This document shows, in pieces, positions 24,601 through 35,421 of a stretch of 64,000 bases of DNA. Position 1 is the first letter of the stretch; the number at the start of each line of letters is the position of its first letter. A program made the translations under genes and the position numbers. The notes under the pieces are model-generated. The model had not been told where the DNA came from. It did not search any database and saw nothing but the letters and a program-made list of their open reading frames with translations. Origin of the DNA: Flammula alnicola (taxonomy: Eukaryota; Basidiomycota; Agaricomycetes; Agaricales; Strophariaceae); contig JADNRV010000017.1 in the NCBI GenBank assembly GCA_015499995.1, forward strand, positions 310,001-374,000, read 5' to 3'.

Positions 24601-25245
24601 CTGGCATCAGAATGAAATACCTAGAGTCAGATTTTTTTTTCTTTTTTAATCACTTCTCAGTGGACTAACTTGTTAGATAATCAGGCACAATTTTAAATAA
24701 GACAATATTACCTCATCAATTCTCCACTTTTTCTTTCTTTCTAACTAGCAGCAATGTACAACCATCATAAACAATGCAAATGCACTTTCTAAAATGATCT
24801 TAACAATATTTTAAGATGAAAAGAAGCCAACATGATTTTACTGTTCCTTTATTTAGTCAAGATCAGTCAAAGATACTCATACTGTCTAATAATGAGATTT
24901 GTATCCTCCCATTTTGACATCATCAACTTCTATCTTATAGAGTCTGGCATAAGCTGCAGCATGGGGGATGGAAAGGATGGGGCAGGGGTGGCTTACCAGC
25001 CACGTGATCCTGCAACACACAGTCGTCAGGGCTTGTCGTGGCTGCCGTGGGATTGTCATGGCTGCTGGGGGTGAGGGACAAGGGGTGGTCAGGGCTCTAT
25101 GGCTATCATGGGGTCGTAGTGAGGGTCATGGGGTCGTAGTGAGGGACGGTGGTGCCGTGTCATCGACGCTGATGCTGACCGCAGTGCGAACCTCCGCAGT
25201 TGTCATGGCCATGGTCGTCGCCCTCGCTGCTCCGCCGCGGTCATG
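24601..25245. other. non-coding, GC content rising
   Basis: The first 350 bases are AT-rich. From about 24955 the sequence turns GC-rich with repeated TCATGGGGTCGTAGTGAGGG words. Long open frames here have no recognisable domain and I do not call them. Confidence 0.4.
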
Positions 25246-25258
25246 CTAGCAGTGTCCT

Positions 25259-25895
25259 AGTCTCTCACGACAGACCAAATAATAGATGACAGTCGATCTA
25301 TATATAAGGTCTGTTTCAATTTGAAGGCCTTTTGGTGGGTGGGTCGATTCGGCCTTCTCGGCCAAAAATCAACACAATTTTTAACATCATGTGACCATAG
25401 ATCAATCATCTAATCTAATCTTTTCGCGCTCTACTGAGGCACTGGTAGGACTTGTTTCATTAAATTCATGTCATTGCCCGTTGGTTCCGCCAACAGAAAA
25501 GCAAGAACTCTATGTATTAGTGTAGTAACCTTCAAAATAGAATATCATCATCCCTGGATGTCAAAAAAGTGCTATGCAGACCTGTGGACCTCTCACAATG
25601 CCAATGTCCCATCGGCAACCCCAGTGTCAACTCAAAAGACTACTCGCACAATTTCAGAAAAGATGGCAACTGTGCGTGCTGGCATTTCCGATGCTGGTTG
25701 GATGGTGCCCACATTTCTAAATCACTTTCTTAACCTCAAAAACCAGACAACATCAACGAAACATTGAAAGAACGTGTCGGGCGAGGATTACACGTGATGT
25801 TCGCCGATTGCGTATCTCAGCTCACATGATGTTCAAAATGTGTCCGAGAAGGCCGAATCGACCCACCCACCAAAAGGCCGTCAAATTGAATAAGA
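25259..25895. mobile_element. palindrome-ended insertion with 13 bp target duplication
   Basis: CTAGCAGTGTCCT occurs at 25246-25258 and again at 25896-25908, bracketing a 637 bp insert in otherwise GC-rich DNA. Within it, 25309-25361 and 25844-25895 are inverted copies, almost identical over ~50 bases (key part GGTGGGTGGGTCGATTCGGC). A TATATATAAGG box sits just outside the left arm. The 99-codon open frame inside has no known domain. I cannot place the superfamily. Confidence 0.6.
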
Positions 25896-25908
25896 CTAGC
25901 AGTGTCCT

Positions 25909-26552
25909 TGTCATCGTTGCCACCTCCTGCATGCCTGCCATCAGTTGTTGGTGCCCACAAGGCATGGGCCAGGTGGCGGGCACTGGCACTGGCGTGGTTG
26001 ACGTGGCACCATCGTGTGCGCCGCTACGCCATCGTTCCTACACATGCAACATTAGAATGACACGGGAGCACAATATCGTGCTCCTGTTGTCATAGCCATC
26101 ACATCATGGTGTGTTCGTGATGGGTGGTCATGTGCGATGCTGCTGCCGGCGTCGGTTTCAGTGCCCAGGGCACGTCGATTCTGCGAGGGATGGGGGGGGG
26201 TCAACCATCATTGCAGGGTCATCATTTACAACATACTGTGTGGGCCTCCCATGTCCTGGGTCCTCCCTTTCATATCCAACCCCCCCCCCTCCCCCCACGC
26301 CATGGTTTCCCTTATGGGTTGGGTCCTGTCTGCGATGTGCAGTGGCAACGACGAGCCATCATGGGTCATCGTGGGTCAGTCAATGTCACATGTTTATTAT
26401 GGATAGATTAGATTAGATTTATTCTACTGATCCCTACATTGCAGCTCACATCACGGATGGACTGCATGCTGACGAGCAGAAAAAAAATGTTGCCCTCGTG
26501 TTTGAACCACATTTCTTCCTTGGACTCTCACTACATACCCCAGTCTTCGAAC
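25909..26552. other. GC-rich, low-complexity stretch
   Basis: Rich in CATCATGG/GTCGT words with a poly-C run at 26280-26298. Open frames are compositional. A GATTAGATTAGATTT run lies at 26405-26420. No gene is supported. Confidence 0.4.
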
Positions 26553-29179
26553 ATGCCACCTAAATTGCCACTATGGGAACATTTTTACAGCAACAGAACA
26601 AAGTATAAAACTGACCTCACGCATAGTAATGTGTGGTGCAAGTACTGTGTCTGTGCACATGTCCAAACCCTGCAAGCTCTGGATAAAGAGTCGGTCATTT
26701 GTGGACATCACCATTTTATTCGTGAAGAGGAAGAGTTTATAAGAGAAGGTTCGTAATGAAATATATCTTACCTTCAGGAGAGCGTTGATGATTTTTCTTG
26801 CATTATAAAGGGATTGCACTTCTCAGGGTTGATCCAAAAGTCAGCACAACCCAGAATCTCAAGACCCACCTATTGAAGGACTGCAAATACATTCTGGACA
26901 ATGTCAGAAAACAAAACAAGCATGGATTGGGTGTGAATAACTCACCAAAAGGGCCTTCAGTAACACCAGACTCGAGTTTTTCCGGAGTCTATTCCATCAG
27001 AAGGACCCAAACGGAGGAGCAGAGAGCAGGGCAAGTTTGAACGTGATGTGTGTGAATGGTTTGTTGCATGTGGGATTATATGGAATGCGGCCAATAACCC
27101 CCAGATGAACTTGTTTTCTGCTAAGTGGTTCCCAAAGAATGGTGTTGTTCCTGATCGACGCATTCTCAGTGGTCGGGTTTTGGATGGGCACATACAGAAA
27201 GTGGAGGACAGAGTTGAGGCGAAGGTGAAGGGAAAGTTTGCAATGGGTCAGTGTGATGAATGGAAGAATATCGCAAAAACCAATGTCATTACTACTGTAA
27301 TGACGGTCGAGAATGAGGTGCATAGGCATCATCTACTATTTGTTTAGTGTCTCATTCTTTCATGTCAAATTAATTGCAGCCATACCTTATCAAAATGCAT
27401 GACATGACCAGTGAGCCAAAGACGGGCGACCATCTTCTGGAGCTGGTTTTGGAGGATATTGACTTTATGAAGGGTCAATATGGCATGGAGCTGATTGCCT
27501 GGTGTACTGACAATGGACCTGATGGGAAGAATATGAGGCGCCTCTTGCAGAAGAAGTTTGACTGGATCTTTGTCCTCATCTGCTGGGCCCATCAAATCAA
27601 TTTGGTCATCAGCGATTTTCTGGGACTCAAACTGTGTTACCTTACCAGCGTGAAGAAAGCACTAGTTGTGATTGTCTGGTTTAATGGGCACAGTGCAGCA
27701 TTAGCAATGCTTAATGATGAGCAGCGATACACTTACAATGGAGATTGGTGGACCCTCATACTGCCTGTCATCACGTGTTGGACTGCCCACTACCTTGCGA
27801 TCTCGCGACTTTTGAAAGTGAAGGCAGCTGTCCGGTTGTGTACAGTATGCCATGAGAATATGTTGTTGAACTGCACAGGAAGGAAGGCAGAGTTGAAGGA
27901 AGCAGCAAGAGAAGTCTTGGCAACCATTGCCGACAATCAATTCTGAAAGGATCTTGCACTGTAAGTTCAGATAATTCACATTTTTGGATACAATGAGTAC
28001 TCACTCTCGTGTCCAGTGTCCAGTCTATTCTCGAACCCCTCGCAATTGCAGCCAATGTCACCCAGGCAGCGCACACTCATCTCGATCACATTTTCATTAC
28101 TCTCGCAAATCTTTTCTGCATCTACACAAATGGAAAAATCGATGATCAGTCATGCCAAGGCATTCTCACAAGTCTTGAAAAGTGTTGGGTGAAAGCGGAT
28201 CAGGATATCTTCATTCTCGCAGTCTTCTTCAATCCTTACATTCATCATGAAATGTTCAGTCCCTCTGTACTCCCTGAGCGCAACCTTCTCGAAACTGTAA
28301 AGCACATTTTTGAACAGGTGTACAGCCGAAAGCCAGACATCTATTTGATGATGGCTTTTACTGATTACTGGAGGAAGAAGGGTGAGTTCGCATTTGACAA
28401 GACCGAACTGGAAGAAGTGACACAGATGTTTTCGGATTCAGTACATTAATTTGCTAGATTTTTGAGCCGATCTGACCTGCTGTGAAGAATCTCCCACTAG
28501 ATCTTGTATTCTTATGGAAGTGGATCAATACTCAGAAGGAAAACAAGCCTCCAATGGGTCGGAATTCCCTAACAAAGCTTGCTATTCACATTCTCAGTGT
28601 AATTGCAAATTCAGCGGGCTGCGAGCATTCATTCAGCATTTTTGGAAACATCCACATGAAAACCCAGAACAAACTTGATACAACAATGGTCCACAAAACT
28701 GGCATTGCAAAGATGGATATCCTGAGGCGTCATGTTGCTGCTGGGCTGGTGCCAACACAAAAGAAGTGCAAGTTCAGAGAGATCAACACAGCAGCGGCAC
28801 CTATCAGCCTTGGACCAGAAACATTGTCAGCCCAATTCATTGATTCGATCATCACCGAAGTGACTGGGGCACAAATCGAGAATGACAATGAAGATGATGA
28901 CTTACCAGAGACAATATTACCACCCACTGCTTGACCCACTCAACCCACGGTGATTCAACCACAACAAAACCACCACCATTGACAAATATCACTCAAAGAT
29001 CTCTTCAACTATCCAGCTAACAGAGACGAGGTGGCCATGGCGCGTTTCAAGTTTTACTGAAGGGTGGTGTTAAGAATCTAGAAACAGAGCTGGCTGCTTA
29101 TGATGCAAATAATCAAGAGGAGGCGAGTCAGGCGACAGCAGATCATGATGTGGACATGGCAGATGGCACAGCCTTATGA
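26553..29179 (+). pseudogene. hAT-superfamily transposase (DUF659 type), decayed
   Basis: An N-terminal BED-type zinc finger (WEHFYSNRT ... WCKYC ... THLLKDC) is split by an intron near 26748-26777. A DUF659-like block follows (VCEWFVACGIIWNAANNPQM; VPDRRILSGRVLD; MGQCDEWKNIAKT). Then comes the RNase-H-like core (IAWCTDNGPDGKNMRRLLQK; ICWAHQINLVISDFL) and the C-terminal hAT dimerisation domain (LAIHILSVIANSAGCEHSFS). The end has FNYPANRDEVAMARFKFY and a short acidic tail to 29179. Damage: a frame change near 27030, TGA at 27944-27946 in place of Trp, a stop at 28447-28449, and a lost base near 29060. I could not find matching terminal repeats. Confidence 0.82.
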
Positions 29180-29440
29180 GATAAATATTCTTTCTGACTC
29201 CGAAACTCCTCCCATTTTTGTTACGAAACCATCGAATAGTTGAAGTTGATTGGGTTATACATTTTGGACGATGAGCTTTTGATACTTAACTTGTAATTAG
29301 GCCAGCCAACATCAGTGTGTAGAACGAAGGGTGTTCTTCCATGCTCAGCACGATGCTATAACCGTAATACCAGTCTCCCATGAAAATCATTGACCCCTGT
29401 TAGTCTCACTGCGAGGTACGAAAATAAGGTTGTTACTTAC
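29180..29440. other. short non-coding gap, probable inversion breakpoint
   Basis: Lies between the hAT relic and the donor (GTAAGTAAC, 29440-29432 on the minus strand) of the Harbinger accessory gene. Below the donor no continuation of that gene is found here; its next exon is at 31463 on the other strand. Confidence 0.45.
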
Positions 29441-29955
29441 CAATGAGGTTGGCGAGCGCAGACCCTCCAGTGACATCCTCTGGGGCAAGACCTGCTCCGT
29501 GCTACCTATGATCTTCAGATGTTCGCTGTATTCCTTTTTCAACCTTTAAAATGTTAGATACATCTGATACCATTTTATCAAAGAAAAGAGTCATACCTTC
29601 GCATACGTGTCTCAACCGAGGTTGCAAATCTTGCTGGCTTTGCTTTATAGAACTCCTTTTGGTCGGGATCATCTTCAAAGATGGCCTTCGCAAGAACGCC
29701 ATACTGTTGTGCTTTGCCATCCTTCGCAACGGCTTTGGAACGCCCCTCCTTGTTGGCATCGGCAGTAGAGTCCGAGAAGAGCTTTGTGTGGAAAGATGGA
29801 TGATCAGTGAGGTAGGAGATCAAAGACCAGGTCCAGTCAGCATTTTTGGCCCATTCGATGTTGGGTAGACAGGCAGGGATGGGGACGATGGGGGGATTTG
29901 GAGCAGGCGGAGCAGGCGGAGCAGTTGCGGTGTTCTTCTTGCTGTGTTTACCCAT
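29441..29955 (-). pseudogene. Harbinger accessory (Myb/SANT-like) protein, N-terminal exons
   Basis: ATG at 29955. Exon 29955-29597, intron 29596-29544, exon 29543-29441. A Lys/Pro/Ala-rich start precedes a compact Trp-rich helical domain: ADWTWSLISYLTDHPSFHTK, FSDSTADANKEGRSKAVAKD, QQYGVLAKAIFEDDP, FATSVETRMRR. This is the Myb/SANT-like DNA-binding partner that I recall accompanying PIF/Harbinger-type DDE transposases in Agaricomycetes. In exon 2 the frame shifts after LKKEYSEHLKIIGST, and the expected GLAPEDVTGGSALANLIG continues in another frame. The rest of the gene is at 31463-33425 on the opposite strand. Confidence 0.68.
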
Positions 29956-30176
29956 ATTTGGACACACTCACGTGAAACGTGGATGGGAAGGGATAACGTA
30001 AGGGATAAGATTAAAGATAAGGAACGTTAGAGGGAAGTTGGGAACTCAAGTTGAAGGAAGAAGTTGAGGGCAAAGTCGGGTCGCAAATCGTGGTCGGGAC
30101 CACGATTTGCAGCCCAACTGGGAAAATCGGCCCAACTTCGCATTTCCAACTTGATCCCAACTTGGCCAAGTCGGGA
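29956..30176 (-). other. Harbinger subterminal region
   Basis: Upstream of the accessory gene ATG, between it and the terminal repeat. Contains alternating CCCAACTT / AAGTTGGG words on both strands (about 30040-30176), likely transposase-binding sites and promoter. No gene. Confidence 0.55.
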
Positions 30177-30227
30177 TCAAAGTTGTGACCCAAGTTGGAC
30201 GCGAGTTGGGCTATCGTGAAACACCCT
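30177..30227. repeat. Harbinger terminal inverted repeat, end A
   Basis: Read inward from 30227 it begins AGGGTGTTTCACGATAGCCC. 51 bases (30177-30227) are identical to 35371-35421. The three bases outside are AAT (30228-30230), followed by a copy of the repeat found uninterrupted at 56485. Confidence 0.85.
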
Positions 30228-30735
30228 AATGGCAAAGAAGGAAGGACCACAAAAAAAAAGAATAAGACCAGGGTTTAAAGCCATCTAAGGGGGGTCTTGT
30301 TGGCAGGGACTAACTACCCTTAGTAGGTACCATAAAGTGGCTGCCTGAAGTGCGTCAACAGTTGAGCTCAGTATCAGTGATGGCTAAAGATCTGGAACAA
30401 AGTGGCAATAGCTAGCTGATGCATGCATGGTACATGGCATTAAGGAGCACCTTTGCATGCTAAAACGGATAAAATCTCAAACCCTTGACCTCAGTCGAGG
30501 CACCTGAATATTGCAACCCTATACCCAGAGCCTGCAGGCATTGTTTACACTCTAAAGGGACATTTCAACTTATTTTATTCACAGACTGAAACCATACATA
30601 GCTGTAGTATAAAAGATGTACCTATGTATCTACATATCTTAAGCAATGTCTTCCCACTTTATTTCAGTCTTGGACGATCTGTCTAGGTAAGAAAGAAGTT
30701 GTCAAGGAATAAATTGACTTCACCAGAGTTGTTAT
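30228..30735 (+). repeat. R-repeat locus fragment flanking the Harbinger end
   Basis: Bases 30228-30349 match 56485-56610 almost perfectly (AATGGCAAAGAAGGAAGGAC through TGGCTGCCTGAAGTG). After a deletion relative to that locus, 30380-30735 follows the 3' half of the R repeat (compare 57177-57540: AGGAGCACCTTTGCATGC, CCTGCAGGCATTGTTTAC, GATGTACCTATGTATCTAC). Confidence 0.8.
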
Positions 30736-30761
30736 GGTCTTCGCAAAGTGTTGCTGAGAAT

Positions 30762-31326
30762 GAGGTCTTTACCCTGCCCCACATATTCCTGGTGGAGTCC
30801 AGTGGAGTCTGGCCAGATTTCCGGAGTCCATCTGGTCCAGTCGGATTTTTTTTTGGTGATAGCACTGCCAAATTATTATTCTAAATCCACCTGGAGTCCA
30901 CCCGGAGTCCAGCAGAAGTCCGAATGGACCATCCGGACCACCCAGACTACTCCGGATTGGCATAGTGAAACAGCAATGTAGTAATTTCCTGCCAGAGTCC
31001 AGCCGGACTCCGCAGAATCCAGACAGACTCCATGGAATCCAGACAGACTCCACAGAATCCAGATGGAATCCACGGAATCCAGCCGGAATCCATGGATTTC
31101 ATCAGAAATAGCCCACAACCAATATTATTTAATTGTTTTAGGGTTATTCCAGTTGATTCAGGCAGAATCTGGGCGGACAAATGCCAATTTCCATTATTTG
31201 TTACATATTTATTATTTAATTGATTATTTACAGGCCGAAAAAAATTGCGCAGAATCGAGGATTGAACACTGGACCGCAAGTGTATATTTAGAACCACAAT
31301 AAACCACTGAGCCATGAAAGTATTAG
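30762..31326 (+). mobile_element. E-related element, diverged copy (E5)
   Basis: Begins GAGGTCTTTACCC, matching the E-family end GAGGTCTTTATTG. A CCCCAC.TATTCC block and an array of GGAGTCC/GGAATCC words follow up to about 31105. A tRNA-like A/B box pair lies at 31258-31314 on the minus strand. The right terminal array is missing and no 8 bp duplication was found, so this is a variant or truncated copy. Confidence 0.55.
31258..31314 (-). promoter_or_regulatory. tRNA-like Pol III A and B boxes in E5
   Basis: On the minus strand TGGCTCAGTGG (31314-31304) is followed at tRNA-like spacing by GTTCAATCC (31266-31258). These fit the A-box and B-box consensus of internal Pol III promoters. No complete tRNA fold is apparent. 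Confidence 0.5.
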
Positions 31327-32273
31327 AAACATGGCTAATGTTTGTCACCATGTACCCCTTGCGCTCAGCACGTTCAGCATGCTATCAACCATGGTTGCGC
31401 GTTGCCACGTCCAGTGTTGTTATTGACGGGGGTCAGACCCGGTAGAGTCGATCTCTGCTGATTGGCCATGATGGAAGGAGTTCCATGCCTTCTGGCGTGA
31501 GCTCCCTAACTACAACCCCATCGCTGTCACTACCTTGACGCCTGGCCTTGATCATGCTGCGGAGGCCGCCCTCTTATTCGAATCTGGAGCAGGCGCTGAC
31601 TTTGATGCTCACGATGATGAGGTGGATTGTGACGAAGAGGAGGGAAACAAGGAAAGCGAGTCAGCTGGAGATGAACCGGAGGACGTAGAGGGTGAAAAGG
31701 AAAAGGATGACGAAGACGAAGATCCTCTCACAGACGTAAGCCAAAGTTCCTTTATTTCTAATCTAATCTAACTTCTGACATCCAGTGGGCCCCGTCTCTG
31801 CCTTCATCCAAGTCAAAACCCCTCCCAAGCACTGACCTTTTGCTGAGCAAGCCGTCTGTGAAGCCGATTCACCCCAAGGCTACGGCAGCACCGATTCGCT
31901 CCAAGGCTACGGCAGAAGTCAAGCAGGGCAAACTTGGTGGGCGAGATGCAGGACTTGCGAAGGCCCATTCTGCTGCTGCCACTGGGAAGCAGGGCCCCAA
32001 GACCCAGCTTGAACGATTCAATGAAAACCGCACAAACGAAACTGTGCGTCTGTCGCGCAAGCATGAGATGGATCATGAACTCAGGATGGAGAATGCGAAG
32101 ACCAAACGGTACAAGTACGAGTACAAGTATGGTGCTCCTCAGCGTGTGGCAGAAGCACAGTTGCAAGCTGCAGAGGCGGAACACTTGACCAGAATTGAAG
32201 AGTTGAAGCTTCAAATCAAGCTCGCTCGTATTCAACACCTTGGTGCGAGCTCTGTGAGTTCTGCCACTACCAC

Positions 32274-33221
32274 CAATACTTTTCATTCCTCCACTGATTC
32301 CTCCCGGAATGACCGGATTCCGGAGGAATGGACCGGAATCCGCAGGAATGGACCAGAATCCACAGGAATGGACTCAATTCCGCAGGAATCCTGACCGGAA
32401 TCCACAGGAATGACCAAAATTCCGGTTAGGACTTCAACTTAGTGGACTTAGACAGAACTCAGAGAAAAATATCAATTAAAGATTTTGCATCTTTCAGGAA
32501 TTGAACCCAAAGCCCCAGAAGAAATCCAGCAGCTAATATCCCAGCCCTAGACCAGAGAACTGTTTCTGATCTACCAAAAACATCAGACTATATACCCTAT
32601 GTATCTATAATATATTTATAGATTGCGTAACCAATTCTGAGAGATTCAGGGTCAATGGGGTACCATCAGATTCAGAATGTCAAGGAGATTACAAATATGT
32701 ATATGTAATCTCACTCAGGCAACTGAAATCACCTTATTTGGTCTGTTTTGCAGACCGTGGGAACTTTTTGCCAAAAAAAGTAACTGTAGAGCATGCTTCC
32801 AGAATCACAAATATATCAAAATCATGTGACTAGCTGCTTTTGTCATCGAGAAAAACACAAAAAAGTCGACGAAAGCCGGCGGTTTTGAAAATTGCATGTG
32901 CCAAATACAGAATATCTTGATTAGAAATAGGTCCCACAGTCTCATTTTGATGTCATTTTATGTAATAGTGTGATATTTTCATGTTGGTGCTAAAAATAAC
33001 CATATTTCCTTTTTTGGAAATAACCAGATTCCGGTGGCCATTCCGTTCCGGCCATTCCTGTTGGGTATTCCGGTTGCAGCTTATTCCGGTCTGCATTCCT
33101 CCGGAATGAAATTTCGCATTTTGGCTGGCCTCTCAGCCAAAATGACCCAAAAATTATTCCTCCGGAATGACCGGATTCCGCAGGATTCCGGTAGGAATCA
33201 GTGGAGGACAATAAAGACCTC
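32274..33221 (-). mobile_element. E element copy 1, complete (948 bp)
   Basis: Flanked by the perfect 8 bp duplication ACTACCAC at 32266-32273 and 33222-33229. On the minus strand it begins GAGGTCTTTATTGTCCTCC and ends GGAGGAATGAAAAGTATTG. The two ends form imperfect inverted repeats of 28 bp (19-20 matches, inner part CCTCCACTGATTCC perfect). Inside each end is an array of GGAAT words in 10-base steps, e.g. GGAATGGACCGGAATCCGCA repeated at 32300-32400. The ~580 bp body contains a Pol III-like A/B box pair and no ORF. It is non-autonomous and interrupts the Harbinger accessory gene. Confidence 0.88.
32497..32554 (-). promoter_or_regulatory. tRNA-like Pol III A and B boxes in E1
   Basis: On the minus strand, TGGTCTAGGG (32554-32545) and GGTTCAATTCC (32507-32497) match A-box and B-box consensus at about 48 bases start to start, within tRNA-like spacing. 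The B box is essentially perfect. Confidence 0.6.
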
Positions 33222-33443
33222 ACTACCACTGCTGCGCCACCTGCCACCCTACTGCAACGCCTTCCTCTCGCCTCTTACAGTGCCAATCAAAGATCTGCCG
33301 AACGTAAATATGGTGGTTATAATACTGGATATGTCGACAGCTCTGATGATAGCATGTATGTTGGCTCCGACATCACACCGTTGAATATGTTTAACTCCTC
33401 ATATGATTTTAATACCGATTCTTGAAAATTAGTGATTTCGTAG

Positions 33444-35027
33444 CTAGTACATGTAGTCGAATAAATCTGTTTTGAGTTTCTCCCTCATCCTCTGCCCTCT
33501 TGTCTCCCGAACAGCTTCTGCTGTAAGCTCATTCTCAGGAATAACCACCAGATGATGATCACGGCCTTCCTCAAGAAGTTCCTGTATGAAATCTGGATCT
33601 TCGTTGCCATTCTCGATGATAAATACAAGGGTATGGATGACAATACAAGCCTTGATCCATGCCACCGCACGCGCATGGTCCTTGGCATCATCTATCTGTT
33701 GATGTAGGCCCCGTAAACAACAAAAACGGCCTTTGATGTATCCCATGGCATGCTCCGACTTCACACGGACCTAGAAATCCCTGTTGTCACCACAATTATA
33801 TATGTGCATGTGAATAGATTGACATACCCGAGATAAATGATAGTTGAATGTCTTATTTGCAGCAAGGTTTGAAAGCGGCTTCTTGTATGGAGTGACACAC
33901 CATGCGTCAAGGGCATAAGCAGAGTCAGCCCAAATCCACTGACCATCTTGAAAGAGGTGATGACTGCCCGTGTAGGTACGAGAAGCATGAAAAACTGTAG
34001 CATCATGAGCGCTTCCACAGAACCCAACAACATAATCAATCACGCGAAGGTTTGGCAGTGTGATAAGCTATTTATTGGGTAATTAGATCTATAGCATACT
34101 CCTCGCGGATGACCAGCTTAAAGGACACACCTGGACGTTCATCGAGTAGTTGCTCTTCCTATCGAAGTACGCTTCTCCATGATGACCTGGCTTTTCAAAA
34201 AGAGGGATGAGGGTGCCGTCTACCATGCAGTATCCATCACGCCATGCAGGACACAACATCTCTTCAACCCATTCCTTCGCTTCTTCCTTCTCCTCTTCTG
34301 ATGGCCACCGAATAACGGAATCATGGAGAGCTAGAAAGGCGATTATCATACGCCTTGTCGATTTCACAACAGTTCCAGCGCTGACACCAGCCCACTGGGC
34401 AACCGCCTCCACGGAAGCAGCATTGCCATCGTGACCAAAGCGATAGAGAACAATGGCGAGTTGGATGTCGATGGGGAACTGGACCCAGTTTGATTTATTG
34501 GTGAAGATGCAATGGCCCTTGATGCGATTAACCAGCTCATCGAATGTCGAAGGCAGGACACGGAGGTTGCAGCGAAAGCGTTTTGGATGGTCGGTTTTGT
34601 ACTCCACCAAAACAAGGTAGAGCTGGGAGTTTTTGGGGACAGGCTTCTTATGATTGACAATCCGCGAAGCAAGGATGGCGTTGAGAAGGTCGGCATAATG
34701 AGTCATGTTCTGTGTGCGGATTTCTTCTTCGTCATCTGCTGAATCATGGTCCGACATTTCCATTTGAGAGTTGGCACTGTCGGAGGATGAAGAGGAGGAG
34801 GAGGATGAAGAGGAAGATGAAGATGAGCTTGAGGAGGAGGAAGACTCACTTGACTCATTATCGCTTGCACCCACATCAGTGTCCAAATCTGGGAGGTCGT
34901 CATCAGGCAAATCATCGTCAAGCAAATCATCGTCATTCTCGAGATCTGCAAAAAACAACTTCGTTTCCTCCTCAGAAGCAAGGAGTATAGCACGGATGAA
35001 AGCCTGGTGCTCTGAAAGAGTGGGCAT
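33444..35027 (-). CDS. PIF/Harbinger DDE transposase, apparently intact
   Basis: Exons 35027-34131, 34067-33828 and 33770-33444 (introns 63 and 57 bp) give about 487 aa with no internal stop. The N-terminus is acidic with Asp/Leu repeats and a long Ser run (about residues 59-85). A helical HTH-like part follows (VEAVAQWAGVSAGTVVKSTR). DDE_Tnp_4-type catalytic residues are visible: Asp about 270 in CMVDGTLIPL, Asp about 347 in WADSAYALD, and Glu about 385 in VKSEHAMGYIKGRF. The element ends in AGGGTGTTTCACG repeats with a 3 bp AAT duplication, as in PIF/Harbinger. The partner Myb-like gene is broken, so mobility in cis is doubtful although the transposase itself could be made. Confidence 0.9.
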
Positions 35028-35305
35028 TATAGTTGGAATGCAAAGAATTTTTCACCTTTAATAAGCCTGGCCATGATCGAGAAATTTTGGGGGCACAAAG
35101 AAGGTGCGGAAAGAGCCTATGACAACACAAATATGCATCGTCATCTTGGGATGGGCGAGAGAGAAGCTTAGTTTGCAGCTTACGTGGGAGGGAACATGGG
35201 GGGAGAGAGCAAGATGCATGTAAAAGGATTTTTTGGTCGACCACAGTCTAATTAGGACAAATAAAGTTGGTACTTAAGTTGGTTAACAAGTTGTAGATTA
35301 CGTCT
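35028..35305. other. Harbinger 5' untranslated/subterminal region
   Basis: Upstream of the transposase ATG and inside the terminal repeat. No gene. Short AAGTTGG words near 35265-35290 continue the subterminal pattern. Confidence 0.5.
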
Positions 35306-35421
35306 GGGTGTTTCACGATAGCGCTCCCAACTTGGTTTCCCGACTTGACCAAATCGGACCCGAAGTTGGGTCAAAGTTGTGACCCAAGTTGGACGCGAGT
35401 TGGGCTATCGTGAAACACCCT
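35306..35421. repeat. Harbinger terminal inverted repeat, end B, itself palindromic
   Basis: 35371-35421 is the 51 bp terminal repeat identical to 30177-30227. The inner edge, GGGTGTTTCACGATAGCG from 35306, is a reversed copy of the same terminus, so this end is a 116 bp unit with both termini facing out. Between them are AAGTTGGG/CCCAACTT words. Outside, ATT (35422-35424) is the complement of AAT. Confidence 0.8.

Larger units (their letters stand above)
31463..33425 (+). pseudogene. Harbinger accessory (Myb/SANT-like) protein, C-terminal exons, split by E1
   Basis: Starts WP-stop-WKEFHAFWRELPNYNP (TGA 31469-31471 replaces Trp), continues TPGLDHAAEAALLFESGAGA, then a long Glu/Asp block. Intron 31736-31785. 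A Lys/Ala-rich helical part follows (RLSRKHEMDHELRMENAKTK; QLQAAEAEHLTRIEELKLQI). At 32274 the frame is interrupted by the 948 bp E element and resumes after 33221 with APPATLLQRL ... KYGGYN, ending at 33425. Removing the element and one target copy restores the frame exactly. It is the missing C-terminal half of the gene at 29441-29955, now on the opposite strand. Confidence 0.68.

Noticed and set aside
26111..26416. Several ~100-codon frames in GC-rich DNA
   Set aside because: Three overlapping forward frames are open at once and contain homopolymer runs; compositional artefact.
32265..33229. 9 bp target duplication for E elements
   Set aside because: Copies 1 and 3 show 9 matching bases, but copy 2 matches only 8. 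The extra base is explained by a constant G at the element start, so 8 bp is the consistent length.
35306..35421. Independent 116 bp MITE insertion
   Set aside because: Its outer flank fits the Harbinger target (ATT), but the inner flank shows no matching 3 bp duplication, so it is better read as the palindromic end of the Harbinger element.
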